DNA from: Brumicola pallidula DSM 14239 = ACAM 615
GTDB lineage: Bacteria > Pseudomonadota > Gammaproteobacteria > Enterobacterales > Alteromonadaceae
Direction: 5' to 3'
Length of the DNA: 64,000 nt
NCBI RefSeq assembly: GCF_000428905.1
Contig: NZ_KE386815.1
Coordinates: 308,380-372,379 of the forward strand
A program made the translations under genes and the position numbers. Positions 29,363 through 40,840 of the stretch are shown here, piece by piece. The notes beneath the pieces are model-generated. The model was not told the origin of the DNA and searched no databases. It saw only the letters and a program-made list of their open reading frames with translations. The first letter of the stretch is position 1, and each line of letters starts with the position of its first letter.

Positions 29363-31378
29363 TTATGAAAGTTTTAGAATTTCAGACCGTAGTATCTCAA
29401 CCTCATCTCTTAACGATGCTGCTTTTTCAAACTCTAAATCCCTCGCCGATTCGAACATTTGTTTTTCTACCTCAACCACCTTGCCCATTAGTTGGGTTAC
29501 GTTCATTGCTTTGTAGGTTTTTTCTTTCTCTGCAATTTTACGCATTCTTACTTTACCGGATGCAGGATGATTGGTATCACCGAGGTCCATAATATCGGTA
29601 ATAGGCTTATTCAATGAATGCGGCGTAATGCCATGTTTTTCATTATAGGCAACCTGCTTTGCTCGTCTGCGGTCGGTTTCATCCATAGCGCGTTGCATCG
29701 AACCAGTGATCCGATCTGCATATAAAATTGCCTTTCCATTGATATGGCGAGCAGCTCGTCCCATGGTTTGAATAAGTGATTTATCGGCTCTCAAAAAGCC
29801 TTCTTTATCTGCATCAAGTATGGCAACTAAAGACACTTCGGGCATATCTAAACCCTCACGCAATAGATTAATACCGACTAAAACATCAAACTTACCCAGA
29901 CGTAAGTCGCGAATAATTTCGATACGTTCTACAGTGTCAATGTCAGAATGAAGATAACGAACCTTAACCCCATGTTCACTCAGATATTCACTTAAATCCT
30001 CAGCCATCCGCTTTGTTAAGGTGGTGATAAGAACGCGTTCATTTACGGCAACCCTCAGACCAATTTCAGAGAGAACATCATCCACTTGAGTCCCTACAGG
30101 GCGAATTTCTATAGGCGGATCAATTAAACCTGTTGGTCGAACGACTTGTTCTACAATATCGCCATGACACTTTTCCAATTCATAGTTACCTGGTGTCGCT
30201 GATACATAAATTGTTTGTGGTGAAATATGCTCAAACTCTTCAAATTTCAACGGCCTATTATCCATCGCAGATGGTAATCGAAAGCCAAATTCAACCAGTG
30301 TTTCTTTTCTTGAGCGATCGCCTTTGTACATCGCTCCAATTTGCGACACCGTAACGTGAGACTCATCGATAAATATCAAGCCATCTGTAGGGAAATAATC
30401 TAACAATGTCGGTGGTGGCTCTCCAGGTGCTTTGCCGGACAAATAACGACTGTAATTCTCAATACCTGAGCAGTAACCTAATTCCAGCATCATTTCTATA
30501 TCGAATTGAGTACGCTGGCTAAGTCGCTGCTCTTCAATCAATTTATGATTCGCTTTTAGGTTTGCGCGTCGCTCCTTCAGCTCTTCTTTGATTTTATCTA
30601 TCGCCGCAACGATTTTTTCGCGTGGTGTAACATAATGTGTTTTTGGATAAACCGTGACGCGAACAACATTTTTCTCCACAGCACCGGTGAGCGGATCGAA
30701 CAAACTAATTTTTTCAATCTCATCGTCAAATAGCTGGATCCTAATCGCTTGTTTTTCAGAGTCTGCTGGAAATATATCAATGACATCTCCACGAACTCTA
30801 AAGCTACCGCGTTCAAAAGCGATATCATTACGTTTATATTGAAGCTCAGCGAGTCGTCTTAAGATATCGCGTTGATCCATGATGTCGCCTTGGCGAAAAT
30901 GCAGTAGCATTTTCATATAACTTTTAGGATCGCCCAAACCATAAATCGCTGACACAGATGCGATAATGATAACGTCGCGACGCTCCATCAGTGATTTTGT
31001 CGCCGACAAACGCATTTGTTCAATATGATCATTAATCGACGCGTCCTTTTCTATAAACGTGTCGGTACTAGGCACATATGCTTCGGGTTGATAATAATCA
31101 TAGTAGGACACGAAATACTCAACCGCATTGTTCGGAAAAAACTCTTTCATTTCACCGTATAACTGCGCGGCAAGTGTCTTATTATGCGCCATTATCAATG
31201 TAGGTCTTTGTACTTGCGAGATCACATTGGCCATAGTGAAGGTTTTACCAGAACCCGTAACCCCCAAAAGTACTTGTTTGGCCAAACCAGACTGCAAACC
31301 TTCTACAAGAGAGGCTATCGCAGTGGGTTGATCTCCAGCTGGTTTATAACTTGATTTTAGGGTAAACGCTTTACTCAT
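29363..31378 (-). CDS. uvrB: Excinuclease ABC subunit B
   Basis: UvrB is the damage-verifying helicase of nucleotide excision repair. The N-terminus has [14 protein letters not shown] and Walker [11 protein letters not shown] (about residues 39-48). The damage-sensing beta-hairpin is [12 protein letters not shown], and DESH of motif II and [18 protein letters not shown] of motif VI follow. The C-terminal UVR motif that binds UvrC is at the end ([20 protein letters not shown]). Length is 671. Its start overlaps the stop of the MATE gene by 4 bp, an unusual setting because uvrB is often monocistronic under LexA; no LexA box was found near. Confidence 0.97.
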   Translation of the reverse strand: MSKAFTLKSSYKPAGDQPTAIASLVEGLQSGLAKQVLLGVTGSGKTFTMANVISQVQRPTLIMAHNKTLAAQLYGEMKEFFPNNAVEYFVSYYDYYQPEAYVPSTDTFIEKDASINDHIEQMRLSATKSLMERRDVIIIASVSAIYGLGDPKSYMKMLLHFRQGDIMDQRDILRRLAELQYKRNDIAFERGSFRVRGDVIDIFPADSEKQAIRIQLFDDEIEKISLFDPLTGAVEKNVVRVTVYPKTHYVTPREKIVAAIDKIKEELKERRANLKANHKLIEEQRLSQRTQFDIEMMLELGYCSGIENYSRYLSGKAPGEPPPTLLDYFPTDGLIFIDESHVTVSQIGAMYKGDRSRKETLVEFGFRLPSAMDNRPLKFEEFEHISPQTIYVSATPGNYELEKCHGDIVEQVVRPTGLIDPPIEIRPVGTQVDDVLSEIGLRVAVNERVLITTLTKRMAEDLSEYLSEHGVKVRYLHSDIDTVERIEIIRDLRLGKFDVLVGINLLREGLDMPEVSLVAILDADKEGFLRADKSLIQTMGRAARHINGKAILYADRITGSMQRAMDETDRRRAKQVAYNEKHGITPHSLNKPITDIMDLGDTNHPASGKVRMRKIAEKEKTYKAMNVTQLMGKVVEVEKQMFESARDLEFEKAASLRDEVEILRSEILKLS

Positions 31379-32760
31379 TTTTCACTTCCAAACACTGGCA
31401 TTGCTACTTGTAACGCCATTTCATTTTTCAAATTTCGATTAAACCATGCATATGCCAAAACAGACGTCAGAACGTTGGCAATAACACAACCCCAAAATAG
31501 ACCCTCTAAGCCATTTAAGTAACTGCCTAACGACGCTATTGGTACATAAAACGCGAATAACCTCAGGATACTTAATACTAATGCTGACATGGGCTTGTGC
31601 ATCGCATTAAACGATGAATTAACTAAAATGATGATACCTTGCAGACCATAGCCAAGAGGCACAATGCAGAGAAATAAACTGATATCTCGGGCAACACTTG
31701 CTTCCTCTGCGAATATTCGTGCAATGTAACTTGAGCATATCGCCAACGCTGCGAAAACAACAAGCTGCCAGACAACCACAAATTTGGCAGCAATATGAAA
31801 CGCAGTTTTAATGCGAGATAATTTATTCGCGCCATAATTTTGGCTGATAAAGGGAGGTAACGACATCGATAAAGCCAACACAAGAATGCTGGCGATGGAT
31901 TCTAGTCGGTTTCCTACGCCCCAAGCAGCTACGGCTTCTGTGCCATAAGTAGCAACGACTGCGGTCAGCACTCCGCCAGCAATTGGGGTCAGCATGTTGG
32001 CGCCTGCTGCTGGTAATCCGATTTTTAATACGCCTTTTGCCGCGATGGTAAATTCTGCCCACCTGAGTATTCGCGATTCAATCAACTGTCTTTTGACTGC
32101 CAATAGATAAAGTATCCAGACCACGCATACTGCCCATGCTATTGCTGTTGCGATGGCTGCACCTTGAATTCCTAGTGCTGGAATTGGTCCCCAGCCAAAT
32201 ATTAAAATAGGGTCCAATATGACATTAATTGCACCTCCAGTTGCCATAATAATACTGGGCGTTTTGGTATCACCGAAAGCTCTTAACACCGAATTGCCCA
32301 CCATCGGCATGGCAAGAAAAATACCGGCCAAATACCACGGAACCATATAGGCCTTAATAAATGGCATTAGGCTCTCATCCGCCCCCATCAGTGTAAAAAT
32401 AAATTCAATACTTAAAATACCAATCACGGCAAATATGCCGACTAGCAACACCGACAACATAAGTGCGCCCGTCGCCAATGTTTTTGCGTGCTGGGCATTG
32501 CCTGAGCCAATATACTTGCCAATAATTGCTGAGGTACCGATTCCTAGACCGATGTTTAAACTAATGACGGTGAACGTTACTGGAAAAGTGAAACTAATAG
32601 CGGCTAATTGTTCTGTACCCAACATACTAACAAAGAACGTATCAACAATACTGAAGGTCATCAACATTAACATTCCGACGATCATTGGAATGGTCATACT
32701 TTTTAATGTTTGCGCAATATCGCCGTTGAGCATGTCTCGATGAGTTGTATTGTTAGTCAC
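31375..32760 (-). CDS. MATE family multidrug efflux transporter
   Basis: A 461-residue inner-membrane protein with twelve predicted helices in two repeats. The N-terminal repeat starts [26 protein letters not shown] and shows the MATE signature [12 protein letters not shown]; the second begins [20 protein letters not shown] with [12 protein letters not shown]. Such carriers expel cationic drugs with Na+ or H+. It precedes uvrB and overlaps it by 4 bp, so the two genes share a transcript. The long upstream region has a possible DnaA-box pair. Confidence 0.92.
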   Translation of the reverse strand: MTNNTTHRDMLNGDIAQTLKSMTIPMIVGMLMLMTFSIVDTFFVSMLGTEQLAAISFTFPVTFTVISLNIGLGIGTSAIIGKYIGSGNAQHAKTLATGALMLSVLLVGIFAVIGILSIEFIFTLMGADESLMPFIKAYMVPWYLAGIFLAMPMVGNSVLRAFGDTKTPSIIMATGGAINVILDPILIFGWGPIPALGIQGAAIATAIAWAVCVVWILYLLAVKRQLIESRILRWAEFTIAAKGVLKIGLPAAGANMLTPIAGGVLTAVVATYGTEAVAAWGVGNRLESIASILVLALSMSLPPFISQNYGANKLSRIKTAFHIAAKFVVVWQLVVFAALAICSSYIARIFAEEASVARDISLFLCIVPLGYGLQGIIILVNSSFNAMHKPMSALVLSILRLFAFYVPIASLGSYLNGLEGLFWGCVIANVLTSVLAYAWFNRNLKNEMALQVAMPVFGSEK

Positions 32761-33548
32761 TGCGTACCGTCATTTTGTTCTCTTTTGATCCCACATAATA
32801 AAATATCTTCGCCCTTTTTACTCTGAATTAGAATTTTTAGTTTGATTTTTATGTTATCTCTTTTAAAACCAATAAAAATCACTGATTTTGTCACCACCAA
32901 CAAATTCTGCCAACTCATTGATTATATCCCAAAAAGCGGTCAAAAAACTGTCACATTTGTATTCTCAAATTAAAATAAATGAATTAGTACACAGGCATCT
33001 AAGAAACTGATATCTGTCAACAACTAAAAAGTGAAACTGATTACTATTTTTTTAACGTGTTGTTTTTAATCATTTTATTTATTTTTAGTGTTTTTATGTT
33101 ATTTCTATTGACAATAATTGATTAAGCTCGGCCTTTAGTTTAACTATTTAACCCACAGACTTATCCACAGATCTAGTGGATAAGTGGTCGCGCCCTAATA
33201 ACGGCGCTCGTTAACAGCTTTTTTAAAAAATATTATGTAAGTTACCACTAACCATAAGAGCATTTCAGTTGCGTTACCGTTGTGTTACACACTGTCTATA
33301 TTAACAGTAGTCACCGTAATTTTAATAACCTTTAAACTTGTATTTATTAAAAAAGAGATGAATTCGTAATAAGAGGAAGGATAAAGATGCTCACGGTTAA
33401 AAAAACAGGTGGTTATTCTTAATAATATCATCAATTTAGTATTAACGTGGTTCATATTCAGGCTCTTTGTCCTCATGCAAACCCAACACCATGACTGCCT
33501 ACTTTATAAGCAAACAAAAATTAAACATTAAAAAACTGTAGAACACTG
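32761..33548. other. Large intergenic region, about 790 bp
   Basis: No convincing gene is present; a 63-codon frame on the minus strand (33285-33476) has no family resemblance. The DNA is AT-rich, with long T and A tracts. It includes two facing DnaA-box-like sequences at 33161-33183 and, at its right end, the tRNA promoter. Confidence 0.5.
33161..33183. promoter_or_regulatory. Inverted pair of DnaA boxes
   Basis: TTATCCACA at 33161-33169 is a perfect DnaA consensus box. Facing it, 33175-33183 reads TTATCCACT on the minus strand, one base away. Together they form an 8-bp inverted repeat TTATCCAC / GTGGATAA with a 7-nt centre. They may bind DnaA as a titration or regulatory site. I see no AT-rich 13-mer series or dnaA/dnaN gene, so this is not called an origin. 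Confidence 0.45.
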
Positions 33549-33577
33549 TTGACACAGCAGCCTTACCTCATTAATAT
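33549..33577 (+). promoter_or_regulatory. Sigma-70 promoter of the tRNA-Asn pair
   Basis: TTGACA (33549-33554), a 17-bp spacer and TAATAT (33572-33577) form a near-consensus promoter. A C/G-containing stretch follows, as in stable-RNA promoters under stringent control. It ends 20 bp before the first tRNA. Confidence 0.8.
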
Positions 33578-33597
33578 CCGCATCCGTTAAAAGCAGG

Positions 33598-33673
33598 TCC
33601 CCCTTAGCTCAGTTGGTAGAGCGACGGACTGTTAATCCGCAGGTCCCCCGTTCGAGCCGGGGAGGGGGAGCCA
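33598..33673 (+). tRNA. tRNA-Asn (anticodon GUU)
   Basis: A 76-nt tRNA with encoded CCA. The acceptor stem TCCCCCT / AGGGGGA pairs fully, the D-arm holds AGCTCAGTTGGTAGAGC, the anticodon loop is CTGTTAA with GTT, and the T-arm is CCCCGTTCGAGCCGGGG. The discriminator is G. Confidence 0.98.
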
Positions 33674-33698
33674 CTTTTAACTAATTAGTAACACCTGT

Positions 33699-33774
33699 TC
33701 CCCCTTAGCTCAGTTGGTAGAGCGACGGACTGTTAATCCGCAGGTCCCCCGTTCGAGCCGGGGAGGGGGAGCCA
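33699..33774 (+). tRNA. tRNA-Asn (anticodon GUU), second copy
   Basis: Identical in all 76 positions to the copy at 33598-33673 and separated from it by 25 bp, so both are processed from one transcript. The duplication is likely maintained by gene conversion. Confidence 0.98.
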
Positions 33775-34028
33775 CTTTCCTCGGGTGTTGCTAAACCAGT
33801 CAAAACCACGCTAGCCTCGTCAATTCTATCCTAATTAATATGTACATATTCTCGATCCGAGTTGTTATATGCGCTGGAAAAAGCGATAATCTTGATCAAA
33901 ATTATGGATGTTTTCGTTTAACTATGCAGATAACGAATTAGAGCTCAAAGATCAATTCACAACTCTCTATTAGAAAATTTAAGAACTTCATTATTGTCAA
34001 CGATATACGCCGATAGAACGATAGGTAA

Positions 34029-34607
34029 ATGACCGAAATAATACTACTATTAATAGGAACAGTGCTGGTAAACAACTTTGTCCTTGTCCAGTTTTTGGGA
34101 TTGTGCCCGTTCATGGGCGTTTCGGGAAAGCTCGAAACAGCAATTGGCATGTCGATGGCCACGACTTTTGTGCTAACAATAGCTTCTATGTCCAGCTATC
34201 TTGTTGAAGCGTATATTTTAACACCACTTGGCATTGAGTATCTCAGGACACTCAGTTTTATTCTGGTGATCGCGGTTGTCGTGCAATTCACTGAAATGGT
34301 AGTGCATAAAACGAGTCCCACGCTGTATAGACTATTAGGAATATTTCTGCCACTGATTACAACTAATTGCGCAGTATTAGGCGTGGCATTGTTGAACATC
34401 ACTGAACAGCACAACTTTATTGAGTCTATTATTTATGGTTTTGGCGCTGCCGTCGGTTTTTCTTTGGCCCTAATTTTATTTTCTGCAATGCGAGAAAGAC
34501 TCGCCGCTGCTGATGTCCCTGCCCCATTCAAAGGCGCATCGATTGCCATGATAACTGCTGGCTTAATGTCGCTGGCGTTTATGGGTTTTACAGGATTAAT
34601 TAAATGA
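34029..34607 (+). CDS. rnfA: Electron transport complex subunit RnfA (RsxA)
   Basis: RnfA is an integral membrane subunit of the Rnf complex, which couples electron flow between ferredoxin and NAD to ion transport and, in E. coli (Rsx), keeps SoxR reduced. The six-helix protein is 192 residues with the conserved [20 protein letters not shown] (about 15-34), [15 protein letters not shown] and the Fe-S ligand cysteines Cys25 and the second in TNCA. It starts the six-gene operon and overlaps rnfB by 4 bp. Confidence 0.97.
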   Translation: MTEIILLLIGTVLVNNFVLVQFLGLCPFMGVSGKLETAIGMSMATTFVLTIASMSSYLVEAYILTPLGIEYLRTLSFILVIAVVVQFTEMVVHKTSPTLYRLLGIFLPLITTNCAVLGVALLNITEQHNFIESIIYGFGAAVGFSLALILFSAMRERLAAADVPAPFKGASIAMITAGLMSLAFMGFTGLIK

Positions 34608-35176
34608 CGTTAACCGTTTTTGCGCTCGCGGCAATTGCGCTGTTAGCACTGATTTTTGGAGCTCTGCTTGGATTCGCTGCTATCCGCTTTAAGGTGGAAG
34701 GCGATCCGCTGGTTGATCAAATCGATGCGATTTTGCCTCAAACTCAATGCGGCCAATGTGGTTATCCGGGTTGTAAGCCTTATGCAGAGGCCATTGCAAA
34801 CGGTGATGATATAAACAAATGTCCTCCCGGCGGCGAAACGACTATAAGAGAACTATCCGCCTTAATGGGAGTTGAAGCTAAACCACTCGATGCAGCTCAT
34901 GGCGTCGAAGATGTCAAAAAGGTCGCGTTTATTCGTGAAGACGAATGCATAGGTTGTACGAAATGCATTCAAGCATGCCCTGTGGACGCAATTTTAGGGG
35001 CCGCTAAACAAATGCACACCATCCTTATTGACGAATGTACAGGCTGCGATTTATGCGTCGACCCTTGCCCGGTGGATTGCATTGACATGGTCCCTGTAGA
35101 AGTTGACTCAAGTCACTGGGAATGGAAATTTAATAAAGTACCTGTAGGTGATATACCTATCAGGCAAATGTCTTAG
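34604..35176 (+). CDS. rnfB: Electron transport complex subunit RnfB (RsxB)
   Basis: This ferredoxin-like subunit has an N-terminal membrane helix (residues 4-24) and a 4Fe-4S motif [20 protein letters not shown] with a fourth Cys in NKCPPGG (about residues 49-75). Two further clusters follow: [16 protein letters not shown] and [16 protein letters not shown]. Length is 190. It passes electrons between the donor and RnfC/D/G. A downstream ATG overlap gives tight coupling with rnfC. Confidence 0.97.
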   Translation: MTLTVFALAAIALLALIFGALLGFAAIRFKVEGDPLVDQIDAILPQTQCGQCGYPGCKPYAEAIANGDDINKCPPGGETTIRELSALMGVEAKPLDAAHGVEDVKKVAFIREDECIGCTKCIQACPVDAILGAAKQMHTILIDECTGCDLCVDPCPVDCIDMVPVEVDSSHWEWKFNKVPVGDIPIRQMS

Positions 35177-35180
35177 GGGT

Positions 35181-36974
35181 ATGACTGTGTTTGCCAATTA
35201 TGACAAAATTATCGAGCGAATTAGCTTAAACCAACTCTGGGATTTTCCTGGTGGGGTTCATCCGCCACAGCAGAAAACCTTATCAAATCAGTCTAGTATT
35301 GAGTACCTTCAAGTAGAAAAAACATACTACGTTCCGGTAAAACAACATATTGGTATTGAAGGTAAGTTATTGGTCTGCGAAGGCGACAAGGTATTAAAAG
35401 GGCAAGCTCTCACAACGAGCGAAGCGCCTTTTTCTGTTCCGGTTCACGCTCCCACGTCGGGTGCAGTAACAAAAATTACAAACCACGTTTCCGCTCATCC
35501 ATCAGGCATTCCTGAACTTAGCGTGATTATTGATGCTGATGGTCAAGATACTTGGATTGAATTGGATCCAGTTCCTGATTATGCCAAAACCAGTAAATCA
35601 GAATTAATTGAACGTATATGCGACGCAGGTATCAGCGGAATGGGTGGTGCAGGTTTTCCTACCCATATTAAAACCAACAACAGTAAACCGCTCGAATTCC
35701 TGATCATCAACGGTATTGAGTGTGAGCCTTATATCTCCTCTGACGACAGATTGATGCGCGAGCACGCTTGGCAAATTCGGCAAGGTATCGATATATTGGT
35801 GCACATTCTGCAACCTAAACAAGTTATTGTAGCCGTCGAAGACAACAAGCCCGAAGCCTTAGAAACCATGTCGATAGCTTGTCAACAAAAAATAAACTAT
35901 CAGGTAGTGAGTGTCCCCACAAAATATCCAGCGGGCGGCGAAAAACAACTTATTCAAGTTCTCACATCGCGAGAGGTTCCGGCAAATGGGTTACCCATTG
36001 ATGTTGGTTGTATTATGTATAACGTCGCAACGTGCTATGCCATTGCAGACGCCATTGTCGAAGGAAAGCCATTAATTGAACGAGTAGTAACACTCACTGG
36101 AGAAGGTTTTAAATCTCCTAAGAACGTATGGGCTCGTTTAGGTACACCAATTCAGTCGCTACTTACCTATGGCGACTATGACCAGAGTCAGCAATCATCG
36201 CCAAGATTCATTATGGGTGGCCCAATGATGGGATTCACAGTGACGTCAATGCTGACCCCTATTGTCAAAATTTCAAACTGCATCCTGGTGCCTGCAGATA
36301 ACGAATTGCCGCACCCAGAAGATGAAAGAGCTTGCATCAGATGTTCGGCGTGCTCGGACGTTTGCCCTGCCTCATTGTTACCTCAGCAATTATTTTGGTA
36401 TAGCAAAGCCAAAGAACTTGAAAAGGCCGAAGAATATAACCTCTTTGATTGCATCGAATGTGGTGCTTGCGCCTATGTTTGCCCGAGTGAAATTCCGCTA
36501 GTGCATTATTATCGGCAGGCAAAAGCCGATATCCGCAATCAAAAAGAAGAAAAAGAAAAGTCTGATAAGGCAAAAATACGCTTTGAAGCCCGCAAAGCCA
36601 GGTTACTCAAAGAAAAAGAACAACGTGAAGAAAAGCATCGCCTAGCCGCCGAAGCACGTAAAGCTTCTTTAAGCACAGACGGTGGCGGGACTAAAGACAA
36701 AATTGCAGCAGCATTGGCAAGAGCGAAAGCTAAAAAAGAAGCTTTAGCGAAACAAGAAGCTTTAGCTGAAAAAGAAGCTTTAGCGAAACAAGAAGCTTTA
36801 GCAAAACAAGCGCCACACATAGCGGATTTAGCCGAGTCTGAAAAAACCAAAGCAGTTTCGGTAAGTGAAGTTTCAACAGAAGTTGTTGCATCTCAAACGG
36901 CTCAAGGCGCTTCTCCTGCAAAGGATAGCCCTGAAGACGATGCCGCAGCCAATGAAGAGACTAAAGAATTATGA
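35181..36974 (+). CDS. rnfC: Electron transport complex subunit RnfC (RsxC)
   Basis: RnfC binds FMN and NADH and carries two 4Fe-4S clusters. The N-terminal part has [16 protein letters not shown], the Rossmann-like [14 protein letters not shown] and the cluster motifs [15 protein letters not shown] and [14 protein letters not shown]. Residues after about 460 form a long charged, Ala-rich coil ending in a repeat (EALAKQ). I use the ATG at 35181 rather than the longer frame because the extra residues fall inside rnfB. AGGGG lies 1 nt before that ATG but 7 nt before the GTG at 35187, so the true start may be that GTG (VFANYDK). It overlaps rnfD by 4 bp. Confidence 0.94.
   Translation: MTVFANYDKIIERISLNQLWDFPGGVHPPQQKTLSNQSSIEYLQVEKTYYVPVKQHIGIEGKLLVCEGDKVLKGQALTTSEAPFSVPVHAPTSGAVTKITNHVSAHPSGIPELSVIIDADGQDTWIELDPVPDYAKTSKSELIERICDAGISGMGGAGFPTHIKTNNSKPLEFLIINGIECEPYISSDDRLMREHAWQIRQGIDILVHILQPKQVIVAVEDNKPEALETMSIACQQKINYQVVSVPTKYPAGGEKQLIQVLTSREVPANGLPIDVGCIMYNVATCYAIADAIVEGKPLIERVVTLTGEGFKSPKNVWARLGTPIQSLLTYGDYDQSQQSSPRFIMGGPMMGFTVTSMLTPIVKISNCILVPADNELPHPEDERACIRCSACSDVCPASLLPQQLFWYSKAKELEKAEEYNLFDCIECGACAYVCPSEIPLVHYYRQAKADIRNQKEEKEKSDKAKIRFEARKARLLKEKEQREEKHRLAAEARKASLSTDGGGTKDKIAAALARAKAKKEALAKQEALAEKEALAKQEALAKQAPHIADLAESEKTKAVSVSEVSTEVVASQTAQGASPAKDSPEDDAAANEETKEL
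36738..36809 (+). repeat. 18-bp coding tandem repeat in rnfC, four copies
   Basis: GAAGCTTTAGCGAAACAA and close variants at 36738, 36756, 36774 and 36792 encode [12 protein letters not shown] repeats in the RnfC tail. The region is the usual hypervariable coil of RnfC; copy number could differ between strains. Confidence 0.9.
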
Positions 36975-38044
36975 CAATGTTGAGTTTATCTAGCTCACCT
37001 CACCACCATAATCGACGTGATATAGGCCAAGTAATGCGCCTTGTTTGCTATGCGACTATTCCTGGCATCCTGGCTAATGTGTGGTTTTTTGGGTTTGGGA
37101 TCTTGATTCAAGTTGTACTGGCAATAATAACGGCCTTGGTAACAGAAGGCGTTATTATGGAGCTAAGAAAGAAAAAAACCGAACGTGTTCTTAAAGACTA
37201 TAGTGCCGTTTTGGCTGCACTGCTTTTAGCTATATCGATTCCTCCTTTGGCACCTTGGTGGGTCATTGTCATTGGTACATTTTTCTCTATCGCTGTGGTG
37301 AAACAACTGTATGGCGGTTTGGGCTATAATATGTTCAACCCTGCTATGGCAGGTTATGTCATGCTCTTAATTTCATTCCCCGTGCAAATGACATCATGGC
37401 TGCCGCCTTTCTCTATCGCAGAACAATCTCATTCGTTATGGGACGCAATTCATACTGTTTTCACGGGCTTCACCAGTACTGGCTTTAGTGTCGAACAACT
37501 AAAAGTAGGGATTGATGGAACAACTATGGCTACGCCATTAGATGAAGTAAAAACAGCGTTGTTGCAGGGCTACACAGTGACTGAAGCGAAAAGCCATATT
37601 ATGTTCGATGGTAACTATGGAAAAGGTTGGTTGTGGGTAGCAATAGCTTACTTACTAGGTGGTTTATTTTTAATTAAAACCAAGGTTATCAATTGGCATA
37701 TTCCCGGTAGCATGCTGGCATCAGCAGCGCTACTGAGCTTATTCTTGTTTTTACTTGACGGCGATCAATATGCATCCCCGCTCTTTCATCTTTTTAACGG
37801 AAGCTTAATAGTCGGTGCGTTTTTTATTGCGACAGATCCTGTATCTGCATCCACCACAAGCAAAGGTCGTATCATTTTTGGTGCCGCAATTGGCTTATGG
37901 GTTATTATTATTCGTAACTGGGGCGGATATCCGGATGCCATTGCCTTTGCCGTTTTAATAATGAATATGGCGGTACCACTTATCGACTATTACACGCAGC
38001 CTAGGACCTATGGACACAAGAACAAAGCGAGTAAAGACTCATGA
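36971..38044 (+). CDS. rnfD: Electron transport complex subunit RnfD (RsxD)
   Basis: RnfD is a membrane subunit with covalently bound FMN and sequence similarity to NqrB. The conserved [20 protein letters not shown] (about residues 114-133) and the flavin-attachment motif GTTMATPL, with Thr188 as the likely site, are present, matching E. coli DGFTMATPL around Thr187. Ten membrane helices are expected in 357 residues. It overlaps rnfC by 4 bp and rnfG by 4 bp. Confidence 0.96.
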   Translation: MTMLSLSSSPHHHNRRDIGQVMRLVCYATIPGILANVWFFGFGILIQVVLAIITALVTEGVIMELRKKKTERVLKDYSAVLAALLLAISIPPLAPWWVIVIGTFFSIAVVKQLYGGLGYNMFNPAMAGYVMLLISFPVQMTSWLPPFSIAEQSHSLWDAIHTVFTGFTSTGFSVEQLKVGIDGTTMATPLDEVKTALLQGYTVTEAKSHIMFDGNYGKGWLWVAIAYLLGGLFLIKTKVINWHIPGSMLASAALLSLFLFLLDGDQYASPLFHLFNGSLIVGAFFIATDPVSASTTSKGRIIFGAAIGLWVIIIRNWGGYPDAIAFAVLIMNMAVPLIDYYTQPRTYGHKNKASKDS

Positions 38045-38778
38045 TAATGAACTACATGGGGAAAAACGGAGCTATTTTAGCTGGTTTTGCATTAGTAACA
38101 ACCAGCCTCATCGCAATTACCTTTGCCGGAACAAAAGAGCGAATTCAATTTGAACAAGAAAAGCAGCTATTATCGGTTTTAAACGAATTGGTACCTGAAC
38201 AAGCACATACAAACGAGTTGCATTTGGATTGTATATTGGTCAATTCGCCTGAGCGCTTGGGTTCTATGCAAGATAAACGAATATTCCGGGCTCGAATGGG
38301 TGAAGAAAATGTAGCTGCCGTAATCGAAACTAGCGCGCCAAATGGCTACAGTGGGGAAATCAAAATGGTTGTTGCCGTAAGTTTAGATGGTGCTTCACTG
38401 GGCGTCCGAGTAGTTGATCATAAAGAAACGCCAGGTTTAGGTGACAAAGTTGATTTACGAGTCAGTGATTGGATACTGTCTTTTGCGAATGTGCCTTTTA
38501 GTGGAAAAGGCGATAACCGTTGGCAAGTCAAAAAAGATGGTGGTCAATTTGATCAGTTCACTGGAGCCACTATTACACCGAGAGCCGTGGTGCAGGCGGT
38601 CAAAAATACATTAATTTATTACAATGAAAATCGTGACATGATTTTCAACGCAGCAAGCAATTGCCTTAGTTCTATTGCCAGTGATTCTGCTGACAATGCA
38701 TTGCTAGATAACGCGGCGTTAGATAATAAGGCCCTAGCTAATAAGGCTCTAGCTAATAAGGCCCTAGCTAATGAATGA
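38041..38778 (+). CDS. rnfG: Electron transport complex subunit RnfG (RsxG)
   Basis: RnfG is a membrane-anchored flavoprotein with a periplasmic FMN-binding domain, loaded by ApbE. The first 30 residues are the anchor. The attachment motif FTGATITP has Thr177 as the probable FMN site, and [11 protein letters not shown] is the other conserved block. The final 30 residues are a short repeat ([10 protein letters not shown]), not part of the fold. It overlaps rnfE by 8 bp. Confidence 0.95.
   Translation: MIMNYMGKNGAILAGFALVTTSLIAITFAGTKERIQFEQEKQLLSVLNELVPEQAHTNELHLDCILVNSPERLGSMQDKRIFRARMGEENVAAVIETSAPNGYSGEIKMVVAVSLDGASLGVRVVDHKETPGLGDKVDLRVSDWILSFANVPFSGKGDNRWQVKKDGGQFDQFTGATITPRAVVQAVKNTLIYYNENRDMIFNAASNCLSSIASDSADNALLDNAALDNKALANKALANKALANE
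38725..38769 (+). repeat. 15-bp coding tandem repeat in the rnfG tail, three copies
   Basis: AATAAGGCCCTAGCT occurs at 38725, 38740 (one or two changes) and 38755, encoding NKALA units at the extreme C-terminus. Confidence 0.9.
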
Positions 38779-39472
38779 ATATCAAAATTTAAGCGTTCAA
38801 GGGATCTGGAAAAACAACCCTGCGTTGGTTCAATTACTTGGTCTTTGTCCTTTATTAGCAGTAACCGCCACCGTTATTAATGGATTAGGCTTGGGTATTG
38901 CAACGACATTGGTTCTATTAGGGTCGAACATAACGGTGTCACTGGTGCGTAATTTTGTACCCAACGAAATTCGGATCCCAATATTCGTCATGATTATTGC
39001 CGCATTTGTTACCATTGTGCAATTGCTCATGAACGCATTTACGTTCGAACTGTACCAAGCGCTAGGTATATTCATTCCGCTAATTGTAACTAACTGCGCC
39101 ATTATCGGACGAGCAGAAGCTTACGCTTCAAAGAATCGAGTGCAACTTGCCGCGTTTGACGGACTGATGATGGGGTTGGGCTTCACGTTTGTTTTAGTCG
39201 TCCTCGGTGCAATGCGCGAATTGCTAGGTTACGGAACCTTACTTGTAGGTGCCGATTTACTGCTGGGTGATTGGGCAAAGGACCTCACGATCGTTGTATT
39301 TACCACAGAGAGTCCTTTTTTATTAGCCATTTTACCGCCCGGTGCATTTTTATGCATGGGCTTGTTAATTGCATTTAAAAATATGCTAGACAGGCTTATC
39401 GAAAAGCGTTCACAAAGAGCTAAGCAGGCTAAAATTGTGCAGAGAGCGCGAGTGACAGGAACCGACATATGA
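38771..39472 (+). CDS. rnfE: Electron transport complex subunit RnfE (RsxE)
   Basis: RnfE is the membrane partner of RnfA and is homologous to it and to NqrD. The conserved [20 protein letters not shown] (about 11-30) and [11 protein letters not shown] carry the cysteines facing the RnfA pair. Length is 233, with six helices. Its start lies inside the last codons of rnfG. Confidence 0.96.
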   Translation: MNEYQNLSVQGIWKNNPALVQLLGLCPLLAVTATVINGLGLGIATTLVLLGSNITVSLVRNFVPNEIRIPIFVMIIAAFVTIVQLLMNAFTFELYQALGIFIPLIVTNCAIIGRAEAYASKNRVQLAAFDGLMMGLGFTFVLVVLGAMRELLGYGTLLVGADLLLGDWAKDLTIVVFTTESPFLLAILPPGAFLCMGLLIAFKNMLDRLIEKRSQRAKQAKIVQRARVTGTDI

Positions 39473-39481
39473 ATAAGACAT

Positions 39482-40147
39482 ATGAATAAAGAAAAGCGTT
39501 ATGAGATGCTCTCTCGCTTGCGTGCCAATAACCCCCATCCGACAACTGAGCTGAACTTTTCAAGCCCTTTTGAATTGCTTATCGCGGTCATATTGTCAGC
39601 ACAGGCAACGGACGTCAGTGTCAACAAAGCAACAGATAAACTTTACCCTGTCGCGAGCACGCCTAAAGCAATCTGCGCACTGGGTATCGACGGCTTAACA
39701 AAATACATAAAAACTATCGGTTTGTTTAATTCAAAAGCAAAGAATGTGATTGAAACTTGTCGTATTTTAGTAGAAGCCCATGGTTCAGTGGTGCCAGAGG
39801 ATAGAGAAGCGTTAGAAGCATTGCCAGGCGTTGGCAGAAAGACGGCTAACGTAGTATTGAATACTGCGTTTGGTTGGCTAAAAGATAATGAAGGTAGATA
39901 CTTCATTGCTGTTGACACTCATATCCAAAGAGTCGCGAACCGCACTGGATACGCCAAAGGCAAGACGGTTGAACAGACCGAACAAAACATCATTAAAAAT
40001 ACCCCGAACAAAACTGAATTTATGTATGACCTCCATCACTGGTTGATATTGCATGGAAGATACACTTGTATAGCTCGTAAACCAAGATGTGGCTCTTGTA
40101 TCATCGAAGACTTATGTGATTTTAAGGAAAAGACGGAATATGACTAA
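39482..40147 (+). CDS. nth: Endonuclease III
   Basis: Nth removes oxidised pyrimidines and cleaves the AP site. The helix-hairpin-helix LPGVGRKTANVV carries Lys120, and the catalytic Asp is D145 in VDTHIQRVANRTG, shifted from E. coli D138 by an inserted loop (WLKDNEGRYF). The Fe-S motif near the C-terminus is CIARKPRCGSCIIEDLC. Length is 221 residues against 211 in E. coli. The rnfABCDGE-nth order is the standard gammaproteobacterial one. Confidence 0.96.
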   Translation: MNKEKRYEMLSRLRANNPHPTTELNFSSPFELLIAVILSAQATDVSVNKATDKLYPVASTPKAICALGIDGLTKYIKTIGLFNSKAKNVIETCRILVEAHGSVVPEDREALEALPGVGRKTANVVLNTAFGWLKDNEGRYFIAVDTHIQRVANRTGYAKGKTVEQTEQNIIKNTPNKTEFMYDLHHWLILHGRYTCIARKPRCGSCIIEDLCDFKEKTEYD

Positions 40148-40840
40148 CCACTTTTTTTAGGTCATATATTACTCAATCTAGTTAAATAGAAGTTAAGCTA
40201 AAATTAAGTCAGTGAAAATCAGAACCGTGAAAAATAAATGCCGAATAGAGCACTAAAATCTCATAAAAAGATGCAATTTAAGCTCACTATGATACTGATA
40301 TGCCCATAATGCAGAAACTGATTTAGGTGCAGAAAAGTCAAGCTGTAAAAACGTACTCTCGTGTTTTTTAATTTCCTTTTTAGATGGTAATCGATGGGAA
40401 TTTAACTTTGTCTTAGCACGCTCTTTGTTTATAAATCATCAGGATGCATTGCTCACTTCTTTGTTTGTAGATCGTCGGGTTTATTTACTCAGTTCTTTGT
40501 CTATCTTTCCATTTTATTTAGGCCCAATGGCTGTGTACCCTCACCATAAAGTTCAGGCTTGACAATAGTATCTTCCAGACAATAGCTGACAAGTTTGTTG
40601 GCCTAGCTTACATCATGCCGCCCATCATCTTATTTTTAAAGGCTCACAGGCTCTTTTTAAAATTTACACCCCGAAATATACCCCACTTCGGTTTTCTACA
40701 TCTCTGCACTTTTAGCCTTGATATCATATCAAAACTTAGAGTATCAAATCAAAAAATAAATATTCTATTTGACCTGCTGGGTAATCAAAGGGTGGTCGAT
40801 TTCAATAAATTTCTAATACGGTAACCTTTGATTGTCTCGC
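40148..40840. other. Intergenic, about 690 bp, left border of the accessory region
   Basis: No gene is evident; a 69-codon frame at 40615-40824 has no start signal or family match. A 36-bp imperfect tandem repeat lies at 40423-40505. This is where core synteny stops and foreign-looking genes begin. I found no tRNA or clear attachment site at the border. Confidence 0.5.
40423..40505. repeat. 36-bp imperfect tandem repeat, just over two copies
   Basis: Units at 40423-40458 and 40459-40494 start CTTTGTTT and end CTCA-TT; a third begins at 40495 and stops after 11 bp. Many of the differences are A/G changes. Confidence 0.6.

Noticed and set aside
28834..32900. LexA box controlling uvrB
   Set aside because: No CTGT-N8-ACAG sequence found upstream of uvrB or of the MATE gene that precedes it.
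33285..33476. 63-codon minus ORF in the large gap
   Set aside because: No ribosome binding site, low-complexity composition and no family resemblance.
36539..36850. Ala/Phe-rich ORF antisense to rnfC repeats
   Set aside because: It is the antisense of the EALAKQ repeat and its coil; a shadow of a strong coding region.
40148..40840. Missing RES toxin downstream of the DUF2384 antitoxin
   Set aside because: All three minus frames were read for about 200 bp; short frames with stops, no RES motifs.
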